A stretch of 37,421 bases of DNA from an uncultured Rhodobiaceae bacterium (GTDB taxonomy: Bacteria > Pseudomonadota > Alphaproteobacteria > RS24), in assembly GCA_913051715.1 (NCBI GenBank), contig CAJXCG010000007.1, forward strand, positions 1 to 37,421, written 5' to 3'. Positions 16,736-25,186 of the stretch are shown here, piece after piece. Made by a program: the position numbers and the translations under genes. How positions within the stretch are numbered: the stretch's first letter is position 1; each line of letters starts with the position of its first letter. Under the pieces are notes generated by a model, which was given only the letters and a program-made list of their open reading frames with translations, was not told the origin of the DNA and did no database searches.

Positions 16736-18268
16736 GTGAACGATATTAATCGCATGCTTGAAGAGCGCCGCAAGGTTGCGCGTTTGGGCGGTGGCGAAGC
16801 GCGCATCGAGGCCCAACATGCACGCGGCAAGCTGACCGCGCGCGAACGCATCGACCTGCTTCTGGATCCGGACAGTTTTGAAGAAATCGACATGTTTGTC
16901 GAACATGACTGCCATGAATTCGGCATGGAAGAGCGTAAAATTCCCGGCGACGGTGTTGTGACGGGCTGGGGCACGGTAAACGGCCGCCCGATTTATGTTT
17001 ACGCCAAAGATTTCACTGTGTTTGGCGGGTCGCTGTCGCGCGCCCATTCGCGCAAAATCAACAAAGTGCAGGATATGGCGCTACGCAATGGCACGCCGAT
17101 TATCGGTATTCTGGATGCGGGTGGTGCGCGTATTCAAGAAGGGGTCGATGCGCTGGGCGGTTATGCCGAGGTTTTTCAGCGCAACACGCTGGCCTCCGGC
17201 GTTATTCCGCAAATCACCATGATTATGGGGCCGTGTGCGGGTGGCGATGTGTATTCGCCCGCCATTACCGATTTTGTTTTCATGATCCGCAACACCTCTT
17301 ACATGTTCGTAACCGGGCCGGATGTCGTGAAAACCGTGACCAATGAAGAAGTGACGGCCGAAGAGTTGGGCGGCGCAAAAGTGCACACCACGCGCTCCTC
17401 CGTAGCAGATGGCGCGTTTGACAATGATGTCGAGGCGCTCACCCAACTGCGTCGCCTGATCGATTTTCTGCCCTTGAGCAATCGCACCGGCGTGCCCGAA
17501 CGCCCGACATTCGATGTGCGCGACCGCGTTGAGCCGTCGCTCGACACACTCGTGCCAGAAAACGCCAACATGCCCTATGACATGGGCGAACTGGTTTTGA
17601 AAATGGTCGATGAGGGCGATTTTTTTGAAATTCAGCCCGATTTTGCCAAAAACATCATTGTCGGTTTTGGCCGCATGGAAGGGCGCACGGTGGGGTTTGT
17701 CGCCAATCAGCCCATGGTGCTGGCCGGTGTGCTGGACAGCGATGCCAGCCGCAAGGCGGCGCGCTTTGTGCGGTTTTGCGACTGTTTCGACATTCCGATT
17801 GTCACGCTTGTTGACGTGCCCGGCTTTTTGCCCGGCACCGCGCAGGAATATGGTGGTCTTATCAAACACGGGGCGAAGCTTTTGTTTGCCTATGCTGAGG
17901 CCACCGTGCCCAAAATTACCGTGATTACGCGCAAAGCCTATGGCGGTGCGTATGATGTGATGGCGTCAAAACATCTGCGTGGCGATGTGAATTATGCCTG
18001 GCCCACAGCCGAGATCGCGGTGATGGGTGCCAAGGGCGCGGTGGAAATTATTTTCCGCAATGCGCTGGGTGACGATGAAGAGATCGAGCGGCGCACCAAG
18101 GAATATGAGGAAAAGTTTCTCAATCCGTTTGTGGCTGCCGAACGCGGGTATATTGACGAGGTGATCCAGCCGCATAATACACGCCGACGCGTCGCGCGCG
18201 CGCTCGCCTTGCTGCGTAGCAAGAAGCTCGAAAATCCCTGGAAAAAACACGATAATATCCCGCTATAG
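16736..18268 (+). CDS. pccB: Acyl-CoA (propionyl-CoA) carboxylase beta subunit
   Basis: Carboxyltransferase subunit that moves CO2 from carboxybiotin to an acyl-CoA, most likely propionyl-CoA to methylmalonyl-CoA. Starts at GTG 16736 behind GGGGAGGG. The 510 residues match PccB. Visible blocks are [20 protein letters not shown] at the N-terminus, [36 protein letters not shown], and the C-terminal-domain [16 protein letters not shown] and [18 protein letters not shown]. It is nine bases upstream of the biotin-carrying alpha subunit, so the two form one holoenzyme. Methylcrotonyl- or acetyl-CoA carboxylase activity is possible but less likely. Confidence 0.9.
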   Translation: MNDINRMLEERRKVARLGGGEARIEAQHARGKLTARERIDLLLDPDSFEEIDMFVEHDCHEFGMEERKIPGDGVVTGWGTVNGRPIYVYAKDFTVFGGSLSRAHSRKINKVQDMALRNGTPIIGILDAGGARIQEGVDALGGYAEVFQRNTLASGVIPQITMIMGPCAGGDVYSPAITDFVFMIRNTSYMFVTGPDVVKTVTNEEVTAEELGGAKVHTTRSSVADGAFDNDVEALTQLRRLIDFLPLSNRTGVPERPTFDVRDRVEPSLDTLVPENANMPYDMGELVLKMVDEGDFFEIQPDFAKNIIVGFGRMEGRTVGFVANQPMVLAGVLDSDASRKAARFVRFCDCFDIPIVTLVDVPGFLPGTAQEYGGLIKHGAKLLFAYAEATVPKITVITRKAYGGAYDVMASKHLRGDVNYAWPTAEIAVMGAKGAVEIIFRNALGDDEEIERRTKEYEEKFLNPFVAAERGYIDEVIQPHNTRRRVARALALLRSKKLENPWKKHDNIPL

Positions 18269-18277
18269 GTTCGCCGC

Positions 18278-20263
18278 ATGTTCAAAAAAATACTCATTGC
18301 CAATCGCGGGGAAATTGCCTGCCGCGTTATTCGCACCGCCCGCGAAATGGGCATTAAAACCGTTGCTGTTTATTCCGATGCCGATGCGCGCGCCCAGCAT
18401 GTCAAAGATGCTGATGAGGCGGTGCATATTGGCGGGGCACCGGCGAGCGAAAGCTATCTCGTTATCGATAAAATACTCGACGCCATTCGCCAGACGGGTG
18501 CCGAGGCTGTGCATCCGGGTTATGGATTTTTGAGCGAAAACAAGGCGTTCGCTGAAGCACTTGAGAAAGAAGGTGTGGCGTTTATCGGCCCGCCGCCCGG
18601 TGCCATTGAGGCGATGGGCGATAAAATTACCTCAAAAAAACTGGCTGCCGAAGCCGGCGTCAGCACTGTGCCCGGGCATATGGGGCTGATTGCGGATGCC
18701 GATGAAGCCGTCAAAATCGCCAATGAAATCGGCTATCCGGTGATGATTAAGGCCTCGGCTGGCGGCGGCGGCAAGGGTATGCGGATTGCGTTTAATGACG
18801 ATGATGCGCGCGAGGGTTTTCAGTCGTCCAAAAATGAGGCGGCGGCGAGTTTTGGCGATGACCGTATTTTTATCGAAAAATTCGTAACCCAGCCCCGCCA
18901 TATCGAAATACAGGTTTTGGGCGACAAGCACGGCAATCTCATCTATCTGGGCGAACGCGAATGTTCGATCCAGCGGCGTAACCAGAAGGTCATTGAAGAA
19001 GCGCCCAGCCCGTTTCTCGACGAAGCGACACGCGCGGCAATGGGCGCGCAAGCCGTCGCGCTGGCGCAGGCGGTGGATTATTGTTCCGCCGGAACGGTCG
19101 AATTTATCGTCGATGGCGACCGCAATTTCTATTTTCTCGAAATGAACACACGGCTGCAGGTCGAGCATCCCGTGACCGAACTGATCACCGGACTTGATCT
19201 CGTCGAGCAGATGATCCGTATTGCCGATGGCGAGGTTCTGGGGCTACAGCAAGAAGATGTGGAACTGAAGGGCTGGGCCATCGAAAGCCGTATTTATGCC
19301 GAAGATCCGTATCGCGGGTTTTTGCCGTCAACGGGGCGTTTGTCGCGCTATCGCCCGCCGGAAGAAACCGTGCGCGACGGCATCACCATACGCAATGACA
19401 CAGGCGTTTATGAGGGCGGCGAGATTTCGCTCTTCTATGACCCGATGATTGCCAAGCTGGTGACGCATGGGGACGACCGCAATGTGGCGATTGACGCCAT
19501 GGCCGCCGCGCTGGACGATTTCCGCATTGATGGCATCCGCCACAATATTGATTTTTTGACGACCATCATGCATCACGCACGCTTTCGATCGGGCGCGCTG
19601 ACAACGGCCTTTATCGACGAGGAATTTCCCGAAGGGTTTTCGGGCGCAGAAATTTCCGACGCCCTCGGCCAGCAGCTTGCGGCCATTGCCTGTTTCATGC
19701 AGACCAAATTGACCGCCCGCGCCGCGCAAACCGACCAAATTCTCAACGGGCACGCGTTTCATGCTCCAGATGAATTGATTGTGCAATTTGAGGATCGCGT
19801 GTTCGAAACCGTGAGCGCGCCAAATGGCGTTCGCGTGGATGGAAAGTTGATCAATCTTGAGAGCAGTTGGAAGCCTGGCGATCTGTTTTTCTACGGCTAT
19901 GTCAATGGCAACCCCACAAGCGTGAGCGTTGATATGCTGGCGGAGGGGTTCCGGCTTACCGGCGGCGGGGCGGGGATTGATGTGGCCGTGCGGAGCCGAC
20001 GCGCCCAGGAGCTAACCGCTTTCATGCCTGAAAAATCCGATGGCGCTTCCGACAAAACCTTGCTTTGCCCGATGCCGGGTGTGTTGATAAGCGTGAATGT
20101 CACCGCAGGCCAGTCGGTGAAAGTGGGCGAGGCGCTGGCTGTGGTTGAAGCGATGAAAATGGAAAATATCCTGCGCGCCGAAAAAGACGCCACCGTGACC
20201 AAGGTGCTGGTGACGCAAGGCGACAAGTTGGCGGTTGACGATATTATTCTGGAGTTTGAATAG
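18278..20263 (+). CDS. pccA: Acyl-CoA (propionyl-CoA) carboxylase alpha subunit, biotin carboxylase and carrier
   Basis: Carboxylates biotin with ATP and bicarbonate, then presents it to the beta subunit. The 661 residues contain a biotin carboxylase N-domain ([20 protein letters not shown]), ATP-grasp domain (glycine-rich [12 protein letters not shown], and [14 protein letters not shown]), a C-domain ending near residue 450, a biotin-transport linker domain, and a biotinyl domain with the AMKMEN signature, placing biotin on Lys627. Length and domain order fit PccA better than AccC. It pairs with pccB upstream. Methylmalonyl-CoA epimerase and mutase are not in the window. Its last 20 bases overlap the 3' end of lipB on the other strand. 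Confidence 0.92.
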   Translation: MFKKILIANRGEIACRVIRTAREMGIKTVAVYSDADARAQHVKDADEAVHIGGAPASESYLVIDKILDAIRQTGAEAVHPGYGFLSENKAFAEALEKEGVAFIGPPPGAIEAMGDKITSKKLAAEAGVSTVPGHMGLIADADEAVKIANEIGYPVMIKASAGGGGKGMRIAFNDDDAREGFQSSKNEAAASFGDDRIFIEKFVTQPRHIEIQVLGDKHGNLIYLGERECSIQRRNQKVIEEAPSPFLDEATRAAMGAQAVALAQAVDYCSAGTVEFIVDGDRNFYFLEMNTRLQVEHPVTELITGLDLVEQMIRIADGEVLGLQQEDVELKGWAIESRIYAEDPYRGFLPSTGRLSRYRPPEETVRDGITIRNDTGVYEGGEISLFYDPMIAKLVTHGDDRNVAIDAMAAALDDFRIDGIRHNIDFLTTIMHHARFRSGALTTAFIDEEFPEGFSGAEISDALGQQLAAIACFMQTKLTARAAQTDQILNGHAFHAPDELIVQFEDRVFETVSAPNGVRVDGKLINLESSWKPGDLFFYGYVNGNPTSVSVDMLAEGFRLTGGGAGIDVAVRSRRAQELTAFMPEKSDGASDKTLLCPMPGVLISVNVTAGQSVKVGEALAVVEAMKMENILRAEKDATVTKVLVTQGDKLAVDDIILEFE

Positions 20264-20924
20264 CGGTCGCAAAACTCGCGTCAAAATTTTTGAGGAGCGC
20301 TTGATCGGCGTCGGCAAGGCTAATTGGCAGCCCAAGGTCGACCAGACTTGTCACGCCCTTATCGGTGATGCCGCAGGGAACAATGCCGGAAAAATGCTCA
20401 AGATCCGGCTCCACATTGAGCGATAGGCCATGGAAACTGACCCAACGCCGCACGCGCAGACCGATGGCGGCAATTTTATCTTCGCGGGTTGGCCCCAATT
20501 CCGGACGCGGCACCCAGACGCCGACATTTTTTTCATGGATGCGGGCTTGCACATTAAACTCGGCCAGCGCGCTTAAAATCCAGTTTTCAACCTGACGCAC
20601 AAATTGTCGGACATCGCGCCCGCGCGCGCGCAAATCAAGCATCAAATATACCACCCGCTGGCCCGGCCCATGATAGGTATAGTCGCCACCGCGTCCGGCG
20701 GCGTGTACAGGAAATCGGTTCGGTGCAAGCAGGTTTGCGCTGTCGGCGCGTTTGCCCGCGGTATAAATCGGCGGGTGTTCTAGAAACCACACACATTCGC
20801 GCGCATGATGGGCGATAATATCGTCCACGCGCGCTTCCATAAAAGCCAGTGCTTCGGCATACTCAACCGGTTCATCGGTGAATAAAAACTCCGGCTTTTG
20901 GGCGGTTTTGAGCTCTTGAACCAT
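20244..20924 (-). CDS. lipB: Octanoyl-[acyl-carrier-protein]:protein N-octanoyltransferase
   Basis: First enzyme of endogenous lipoylation: moves octanoate from ACP to lipoyl domains of dehydrogenase E2 subunits and GcvH. The 226 residues show [11 protein letters not shown], the substrate-site [12 protein letters not shown] at 78-89, the catalytic lysine Lys150 in [17 protein letters not shown], and the catalytic cysteine Cys184 in SGIVPCGI. Starts at ATG 20924. It converges on pccA with a 20-base overlap and is transcribed divergently from the siroheme/APS-reductase pair across an AT-rich gap. lipA is not in the window. Confidence 0.95.
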   Translation of the reverse strand: MVQELKTAQKPEFLFTDEPVEYAEALAFMEARVDDIIAHHARECVWFLEHPPIYTAGKRADSANLLAPNRFPVHAAGRGGDYTYHGPGQRVVYLMLDLRARGRDVRQFVRQVENWILSALAEFNVQARIHEKNVGVWVPRPELGPTREDKIAAIGLRVRRWVSFHGLSLNVEPDLEHFSGIVPCGITDKGVTSLVDLGLPISLADADQALLKNFDASFATAIQTPE

Positions 20925-20964
20925 GACTAAGGTTGTATCATCCGAAGGGGCGACAAATAAAACA

Positions 20965-20986
20965 AAATAATTATGTAATATTATTT
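20965..20986. promoter_or_regulatory. AT-rich inverted repeat in the lipB / siroheme-gene divergent region
   Basis: AAATAAT (20965-20971) and ATTATTT (20980-20986) form an inverted repeat with an eight-base spacer inside an unusually AT-rich stretch at about 20950-21040. A second, overlapping pair is ATTTAT (20983-20988) and ATAAAT (21005-21010). A possible plus-strand promoter is TTGATA (21002-21007) with CATATA (21025-21030), 17 bases apart. This may be the control region of the sulfur-assimilation pair; the regulator is unknown. Confidence 0.35.
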
Positions 20987-21049
20987 ATTTACCAAAATAT
21001 ATTGATAAATAGGCAAACATCATCCATATAGACATAAATGGAGAAAACT

Positions 21050-21610
21050 ATGCTGCCGGTAATTTTGGACACAACCGATCTCACAATAGCAATCATTGGC
21101 AGTGGCCCGCAGGCCCGTCGCCGTTTGCAAATGGTCGATGCGGCGGGCGCCAGCTTTGTGCGCGTCTTTGCTGAAAATGCCGAGGCGCAAATGCGTGACC
21201 TCGCCGGAGATCGGTTGGTGGAAAACTGGCCCGATGCGGAAGATTTGGCTGCCGTCCACCTTGTTTATATGGCGAATATTGATGCGGGGTTGCAGGAAAC
21301 GCTGACGGCGCAGGCGCGCGCGTGCAAAACGCTTGTTAATGTCGAGGATGTGAAGCCCTTATGCGATTTCCATGTGCCGGCGCTTGTTCGGCGCGGCGAT
21401 CTGCTGTTGACCGTGTCGACGGGCGGCAAATCGCCGGGTCTGGCGCGCGGGCTCAAAGCAAAACTGGAAGATGCGTTTCCCGAAGCCTGGGCTGCGCGCG
21501 TGGATATACTGGCCGAGCAGCGCGAAAAATGGCGCGCCGAAGGTGCTGATTTCAGCGAACTCATTGAACGCACCAATAAGCTGATTGAGGCGGAAGGATG
21601 GTTGTCATGA
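21050..21610 (+). CDS. Siroheme synthase N-terminal-type precorrin-2 dehydrogenase / ferrochelatase
   Basis: Likely oxidises precorrin-2 to sirohydrochlorin and may insert iron to make siroheme, the cofactor of sulfite and nitrite reductases. The 186 residues match the CysG N-terminal/Met8 fold: a Rossmann glycine motif IAIIGSGPQARRR, NVEDVKPLCDFHVPALVRRGDLLLTVSTGGKSPGLAR, and a short helical C-terminus. The methyltransferase half of full CysG is missing, as is normal in many alphaproteobacteria. I chose ATG 21050 because GGAG lies six bases upstream; ATG 21038 is possible. It overlaps cysH by four bases (ATGA), supporting a role in sulfate assimilation. Confidence 0.85.
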   Translation: MLPVILDTTDLTIAIIGSGPQARRRLQMVDAAGASFVRVFAENAEAQMRDLAGDRLVENWPDAEDLAAVHLVYMANIDAGLQETLTAQARACKTLVNVEDVKPLCDFHVPALVRRGDLLLTVSTGGKSPGLARGLKAKLEDAFPEAWAARVDILAEQREKWRAEGADFSELIERTNKLIEAEGWLS

Positions 21611-22332
21611 ACCCCGCCACCTTGCCCACGCCGGCAGCACCCGGTTTTTTGAGCGAATTGAACACATCTTATGCCGCGCTGTCGGCGCAGGATATTTTGC
21701 GCGATGCGATCGAGACGCGTTTTGCGGGGCGTATCGGCATTGTGTCGTCATTTGGGGCCGAGTCCGTTATTTTGCTGCACATGATTGCGGCTATCGATCC
21801 GACAACGCCGGTGATTTTCCTGAACACGGGCAAATTATTCGGCGAGACCTTGCGCTATCGTGACAGGCTGCAAGGGCTGTTGGGGCTGACGGATGTACGC
21901 GCCATTGGCCCGCATCCCAATGATTTGAAACAGGGTGACCCGAAGGGCACTTTGTGGCAGCGCGATACGGACGGCTGCTGTCATATACGCAAAGTGCTGC
22001 CACAAGCGCGCGCCATTGCAGGCTTTGACGCGCTGATTACCGGGCGCAAACGCTTCCAAACCGGCGCGCGTCAGGAAATGGACATTATCGAGCAGGACAG
22101 CGAAGGTCGCTATAAGGTGAACCCGCTTGCCAACTGGCAGTTGGATGATTTGAAAAACTATATCGAGACCCATAATTTGCCGCGCCACCCTTTGGTCAAG
22201 GACGGCTATCTGTCGATCGGCTGTATGCCGTGCACCGCGCGCGTGGAAGCAGGCGGGGATTATCGCTCGGGGCGCTGGGTCGGTTCAGACAAAGACGAAT
22301 GTGGTATTCATATTGACGGTGACGGTATCTAA
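21607..22332 (+). CDS. cysH: Assimilatory adenylylsulfate (APS) reductase
   Basis: Reduces adenylylsulfate to sulfite and AMP using thioredoxin. Start ATG 21607 overlaps the preceding stop and has GGAAGG upstream; an in-frame ATG at 21598 is an alternative. The 241 residues have the N-type PP-loop region VSSFGAESVILLHM and FLNTGKLFGET. The iron-sulfur cysteines Cys124-Cys125 (DGCCHIRK) and Cys206/Cys209 (GCMPCTAR) indicate a [4Fe-4S] cluster and hence APS rather than PAPS as substrate. The catalytic cysteine is Cys232 in DECGIH. The C-terminus ends soon after. Sulfite reductase and ATP sulfurylase genes are not in the window. Confidence 0.93.
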   Translation: MNPATLPTPAAPGFLSELNTSYAALSAQDILRDAIETRFAGRIGIVSSFGAESVILLHMIAAIDPTTPVIFLNTGKLFGETLRYRDRLQGLLGLTDVRAIGPHPNDLKQGDPKGTLWQRDTDGCCHIRKVLPQARAIAGFDALITGRKRFQTGARQEMDIIEQDSEGRYKVNPLANWQLDDLKNYIETHNLPRHPLVKDGYLSIGCMPCTARVEAGGDYRSGRWVGSDKDECGIHIDGDGI

Positions 22333-22390
22333 ACGCGCGCCTTTAGTTGCTTGTTTAGCCATCTGATATTTGCTATCCCATGACCCCAGT

Positions 22391-22477
22391 GCGGTCGTGG
22401 CGGAATTGGTAGACGCGCAGCGTTGAGGTCGCTGTGGGGTAAAACCCGTGGAAGTTCGAGTCTTCTCGACCGCACCA
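22391..22477 (+). tRNA. tRNA-Leu, anticodon GAG
   Basis: An 87-base cloverleaf: acceptor arm GCGGTCG pairing with CGACCGC, D arm with GGAATTGGTAGACGC, anticodon stem CAGCG/CGCTG around TTGAGGT giving anticodon GAG, a long class II variable arm, T arm with TTCGAGT, and encoded 3' CCA. Decodes CUC and CUU. A weak promoter with TTGCTT (22347-22352) and TGCTAT (22371-22376) precedes it. It is 13 bases from the 3' end of the P450 gene on the other strand. Confidence 0.97.
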
Positions 22478-22489
22478 TTTACCTTCAGT

Positions 22490-23731
22490 CTAAAAGCGCG
22501 TGACCCGCACCGGCAGGTCGGTATAGCCGTGCACAAAATTTGAGTTCACTTTCGTTGGTGCGCCCATAACCTCGATCGACTTGAACCTGTCCAGCATTTC
22601 TTCCCACAGAATACGCAGTTGCAATTCGCCAATGCGAAGCCCCATGCAGCGGTGGATACCAAAGCCGAAAGACATGTGCCGATTTGCATTTTCGCGGTCG
22701 AGATCAATGCGCTCGGGCTTGGCAAACACACTGTCATCATAATTGCCCGACAGATACCACATGACGACCTTGTCGCCTTTTTTGATGCGCTTGCCGCCCA
22801 GCTCGGTGTCCTGCAGCGCCGTGCGTCGCATGTGCGATAGCGGCGTCTGCCAGCGGATAACCTCGCTGACCATTTGCGGAATAAGGCTCCGGTCGGCGCG
22901 CACACGCTCAAATTGGTCGGGGAATTTACTGCTGGCATAAATGCTGCCCGACATGGAATTGCGCGTGGTGTCATTGCCGCCCACAATCAACAGCAACACA
23001 TTGGCAAGATAGGCTTGCGGGTCGAGATTATTGGTGTTCGGGTCATGCGCCATCATCGAGATGAGGTCGAATTTTGGCGCCACATTTGCGCGTTCATTGT
23101 GCAGACGCGTGAAATAGGCAAGACACTCCATAAGCTCTTCAATCCGCGCCTTTTGATCGACGATGAGTTCAGAGCCCTCGCTCGCTGTTGCAATATCCGA
23201 CCAGCGCACGAGCTTATGACGGTCTTCAAACGGGAAATCAAAAAGCGTCGCCAGCATTTGCACCGTCAGTTCGATGGAAACAAGCTGCACCCAGTTAAAG
23301 GTTTCGCCTTCCGGCAGACTGTCGAGCAGTTTGCCCGTGCGTTCGCGCACAAGGTCTTTGAAGCTGTCAATGGCGGGTGGCGAGGCGATGGGCTGCACGG
23401 CCTTGCGTTGCGGCGTGTGGCGCGGCTGATCCATGGCAATGAAGTTTTCCAGTTGAAACTCATTGTCCGGGTCGTTCTGGATCGCATCATCAATCACAAT
23501 GCCGCCCAGCGCTGCCGCCGACGAATAAATTTGGTGACTGGTGTCGACGGTCATAATGTCGTCATAGCGCGTCACCGACCAATATGGCCCCAATGGGCTG
23601 TCGGCGCAGTAATGAACCGGATCTTCGCGGCGCAATTTTTCGAAAATGTCAAAAATCGATCCGTCGACGAAATTCTGTGGGTCTGCGACGTGCAACAGAT
23701 CCAAGTTTTCTTTTTGAACAGCAACACTCAT
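22490..23731 (-). CDS. Cytochrome P450
   Basis: Heme-thiolate monooxygenase, soluble bacterial class. I chose ATG 23731 (MSVAVQKENLDLL) with GGGGGA eight bases upstream; a TTG 18 bases earlier is an alternative. The 413 residues show the I-helix oxygen-activation motif GGNDTT at 251-256 with acid/threonine pair Asp254-Thr255, the K-helix ExxR at Glu290-Arg293, and the heme loop FGFGIHRCMG with axial cysteine Cys362. The overall look resembles bacterial lipid/terpenoid-oxidising families, but I cannot assign a CYP family or substrate. No ferredoxin or reductase gene is adjacent, so electrons must come from elsewhere. It is transcribed away from metY. Confidence 0.93.
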   Translation of the reverse strand: MSVAVQKENLDLLHVADPQNFVDGSIFDIFEKLRREDPVHYCADSPLGPYWSVTRYDDIMTVDTSHQIYSSAAALGGIVIDDAIQNDPDNEFQLENFIAMDQPRHTPQRKAVQPIASPPAIDSFKDLVRERTGKLLDSLPEGETFNWVQLVSIELTVQMLATLFDFPFEDRHKLVRWSDIATASEGSELIVDQKARIEELMECLAYFTRLHNERANVAPKFDLISMMAHDPNTNNLDPQAYLANVLLLIVGGNDTTRNSMSGSIYASSKFPDQFERVRADRSLIPQMVSEVIRWQTPLSHMRRTALQDTELGGKRIKKGDKVVMWYLSGNYDDSVFAKPERIDLDRENANRHMSFGFGIHRCMGLRIGELQLRILWEEMLDRFKSIEVMGAPTKVNSNFVHGYTDLPVRVTRF

Positions 23732-23818
23732 ATCAAATCCCCCTGCCAAAATTATGCGCGTTGCGGTGCCGCTTTGTCAAATGCGCGCCGCGCGCCGCGC
23801 CACGGTGCGAGTTTTCTG

Positions 23819-23846
23819 TTTACACGGTCGTCGGGGCTGGTAGGTT
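23819..23846 (+). promoter_or_regulatory. Possible metY promoter
   Basis: TTTACA (23819-23824) and TAGGTT (23841-23846) are 16 bases apart in the 147-base gap between the divergent P450 and metY genes, about 33 bases before the metY start. The match to sigma-70 consensus is partial. The rest of this gap is GC-rich with alternating GCGC runs, and I see no SAM-II riboswitch signature in it. Confidence 0.35.
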
Positions 23847-23878
23847 TACAGCCTGAATTTATGTTGGGAGAGTTGGTG

Positions 23879-25168
23879 ATGTCAGACAGCAAAAATCCAG
23901 AAACCATCGTATTGCATGCAGGCTGGCGGAGCGATCCGACCACCGGCTCGGTTGCGGTTCCCATTCATCAGACGACGAGCTATCAGTTCAACAGCACCGA
24001 GCATGCCGCAAGCCTGTTTGCGCTGGCCGAGCTTGGCAATATTTACACGCGCCTGCAAAACCCGACGACGGATGTGCTGGAACAACGCATTGCTGCCCTG
24101 GAAGGCGGCGCTGCGGCGCTTGCCGTAGCCTCGGGGCAGACGGCTTCAGCCTACGCGCTGCAAAACATTGCCCGCGCCGGCGACAATATTGTGTCATCGA
24201 CCGACCTTTATGGCGGAACTTGGAACCTGTTTGCCAACACCATGAAAGATATGGGCATCGAAGTGCGGTTTGTTGACCCCGACAATCCGCAAGGTTTCGC
24301 CGACTCCATTGACGAGCGCACCCGCGCTTTTTATGCCGAAACCCTGCCCAATCCGAAATTGCAGGTGTTTCCAATCGCCGAAGTTGCCGCCATTGGCCGC
24401 GCTCACGGCATCCCGCTGATAATGGACAATACGGCGGCGCCGGTCATTTGCCGTCCGCTCGAACATGGCGCGGCGGTTGTTGTCTATAGTTCGACGAAAT
24501 ATCTGGGCGGTCATGGCACGTCGATTGGTGGCCTGATTGTGGATGGCGGCAATTTTGATTGGGAAGCTGCGGGCGAGCGACAACCGACGCTCAATTCGCC
24601 GGACCCTTCCTATCATGGTGCGGTCTGGAGCGAAGCGGCCAAACCGCTGGGGCCGATCGCTTATATTTTGAAGGCGCGCACAACGCTGTTGCGTGATTTG
24701 GGCGGCGCGATGAGCCCGTTCAACGCCTTTATGTTTTTGCAAGGCATGGAAACCGTGCCCTTGCGTATGCGCGCGCATTGCGAAAACGCACAAAAAGTCG
24801 CCGACTGGCTGGCGGGTCAGGCCGGCGTGTCGAAGGTCATTTATCCCTCTTTGATGGACGCGCCGATGAAAGCGCGCGCCGATGCTGTGCTAACGGGCGG
24901 CTACGGCGCGTTGCTGGGGTTTGAACTGGCGGGCGGTGCAGATGCCGGGCGGCGCTTTATCGACGCGCTGCAAATGCTTTACCATGTGGCGAATATTGGC
25001 GATGCGCGCTCGCTCGCCATTCACCCGGCCAGCACGACGCACAGCCAATTAAGTGGCGAAGACCAGCTTGCTTCGGGCGTGACACCGGGCTATGTGCGGC
25101 TGTCCATCGGTATTGAGCATATTGACGATATTCTCGCTGACCTCGCCCAAGCCCTTAAAGCGGTTTAG
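23879..25168 (+). CDS. O-acetylhomoserine (or O-succinylhomoserine) sulfhydrylase, MetY type
   Basis: PLP enzyme that makes homocysteine from activated homoserine and sulfide, linking sulfate reduction to methionine synthesis. I chose ATG 23879 (MSDSKNPETIVLHAG) with GGGAG eight bases upstream; ATG 23861 is in frame but has no better signal. The 429 residues are in the usual range for MetY. Visible motifs: YTRLQNPTTDVLEQRIAALEGG, SSTDLYGGTWNLF, PLIMDNTAAP, and the PLP Schiff-base lysine Lys207 in YSSTKYLGGHG. The substrate preference between acetyl and succinyl esters cannot be read from the sequence. The upstream frame stays open antisense to the P450 gene but that is not part of this protein. 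Confidence 0.9.
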   Translation: MSDSKNPETIVLHAGWRSDPTTGSVAVPIHQTTSYQFNSTEHAASLFALAELGNIYTRLQNPTTDVLEQRIAALEGGAAALAVASGQTASAYALQNIARAGDNIVSSTDLYGGTWNLFANTMKDMGIEVRFVDPDNPQGFADSIDERTRAFYAETLPNPKLQVFPIAEVAAIGRAHGIPLIMDNTAAPVICRPLEHGAAVVVYSSTKYLGGHGTSIGGLIVDGGNFDWEAAGERQPTLNSPDPSYHGAVWSEAAKPLGPIAYILKARTTLLRDLGGAMSPFNAFMFLQGMETVPLRMRAHCENAQKVADWLAGQAGVSKVIYPSLMDAPMKARADAVLTGGYGALLGFELAGGADAGRRFIDALQMLYHVANIGDARSLAIHPASTTHSQLSGEDQLASGVTPGYVRLSIGIEHIDDILADLAQALKAV

Positions 25169-25186
25169 GCGCGCATCAAGGTTTCA

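Noticed and set aside
22391-22500. tRNA-Leu as an integration site for a mobile element
   Set aside because: I found no repeat of the tRNA 3' end downstream, no integrase and no phage genes within the window.
22874-23878. An open plus-strand frame of about 335 codons opposite the P450, in frame with metY
   Set aside because: It would add a long N-terminus to MetY with no similarity to the family, while metY has its own start and Shine-Dalgarno at 23879 and the P450 motifs on the other strand are intact.
23732-23878. SAM-II riboswitch upstream of metY
   Set aside because: The gap lacks the conserved GCTAAA-type segment and pseudoknot pairing. The GCTAAAG copies before mipZ resemble that segment only superficially and lack the rest of the fold.
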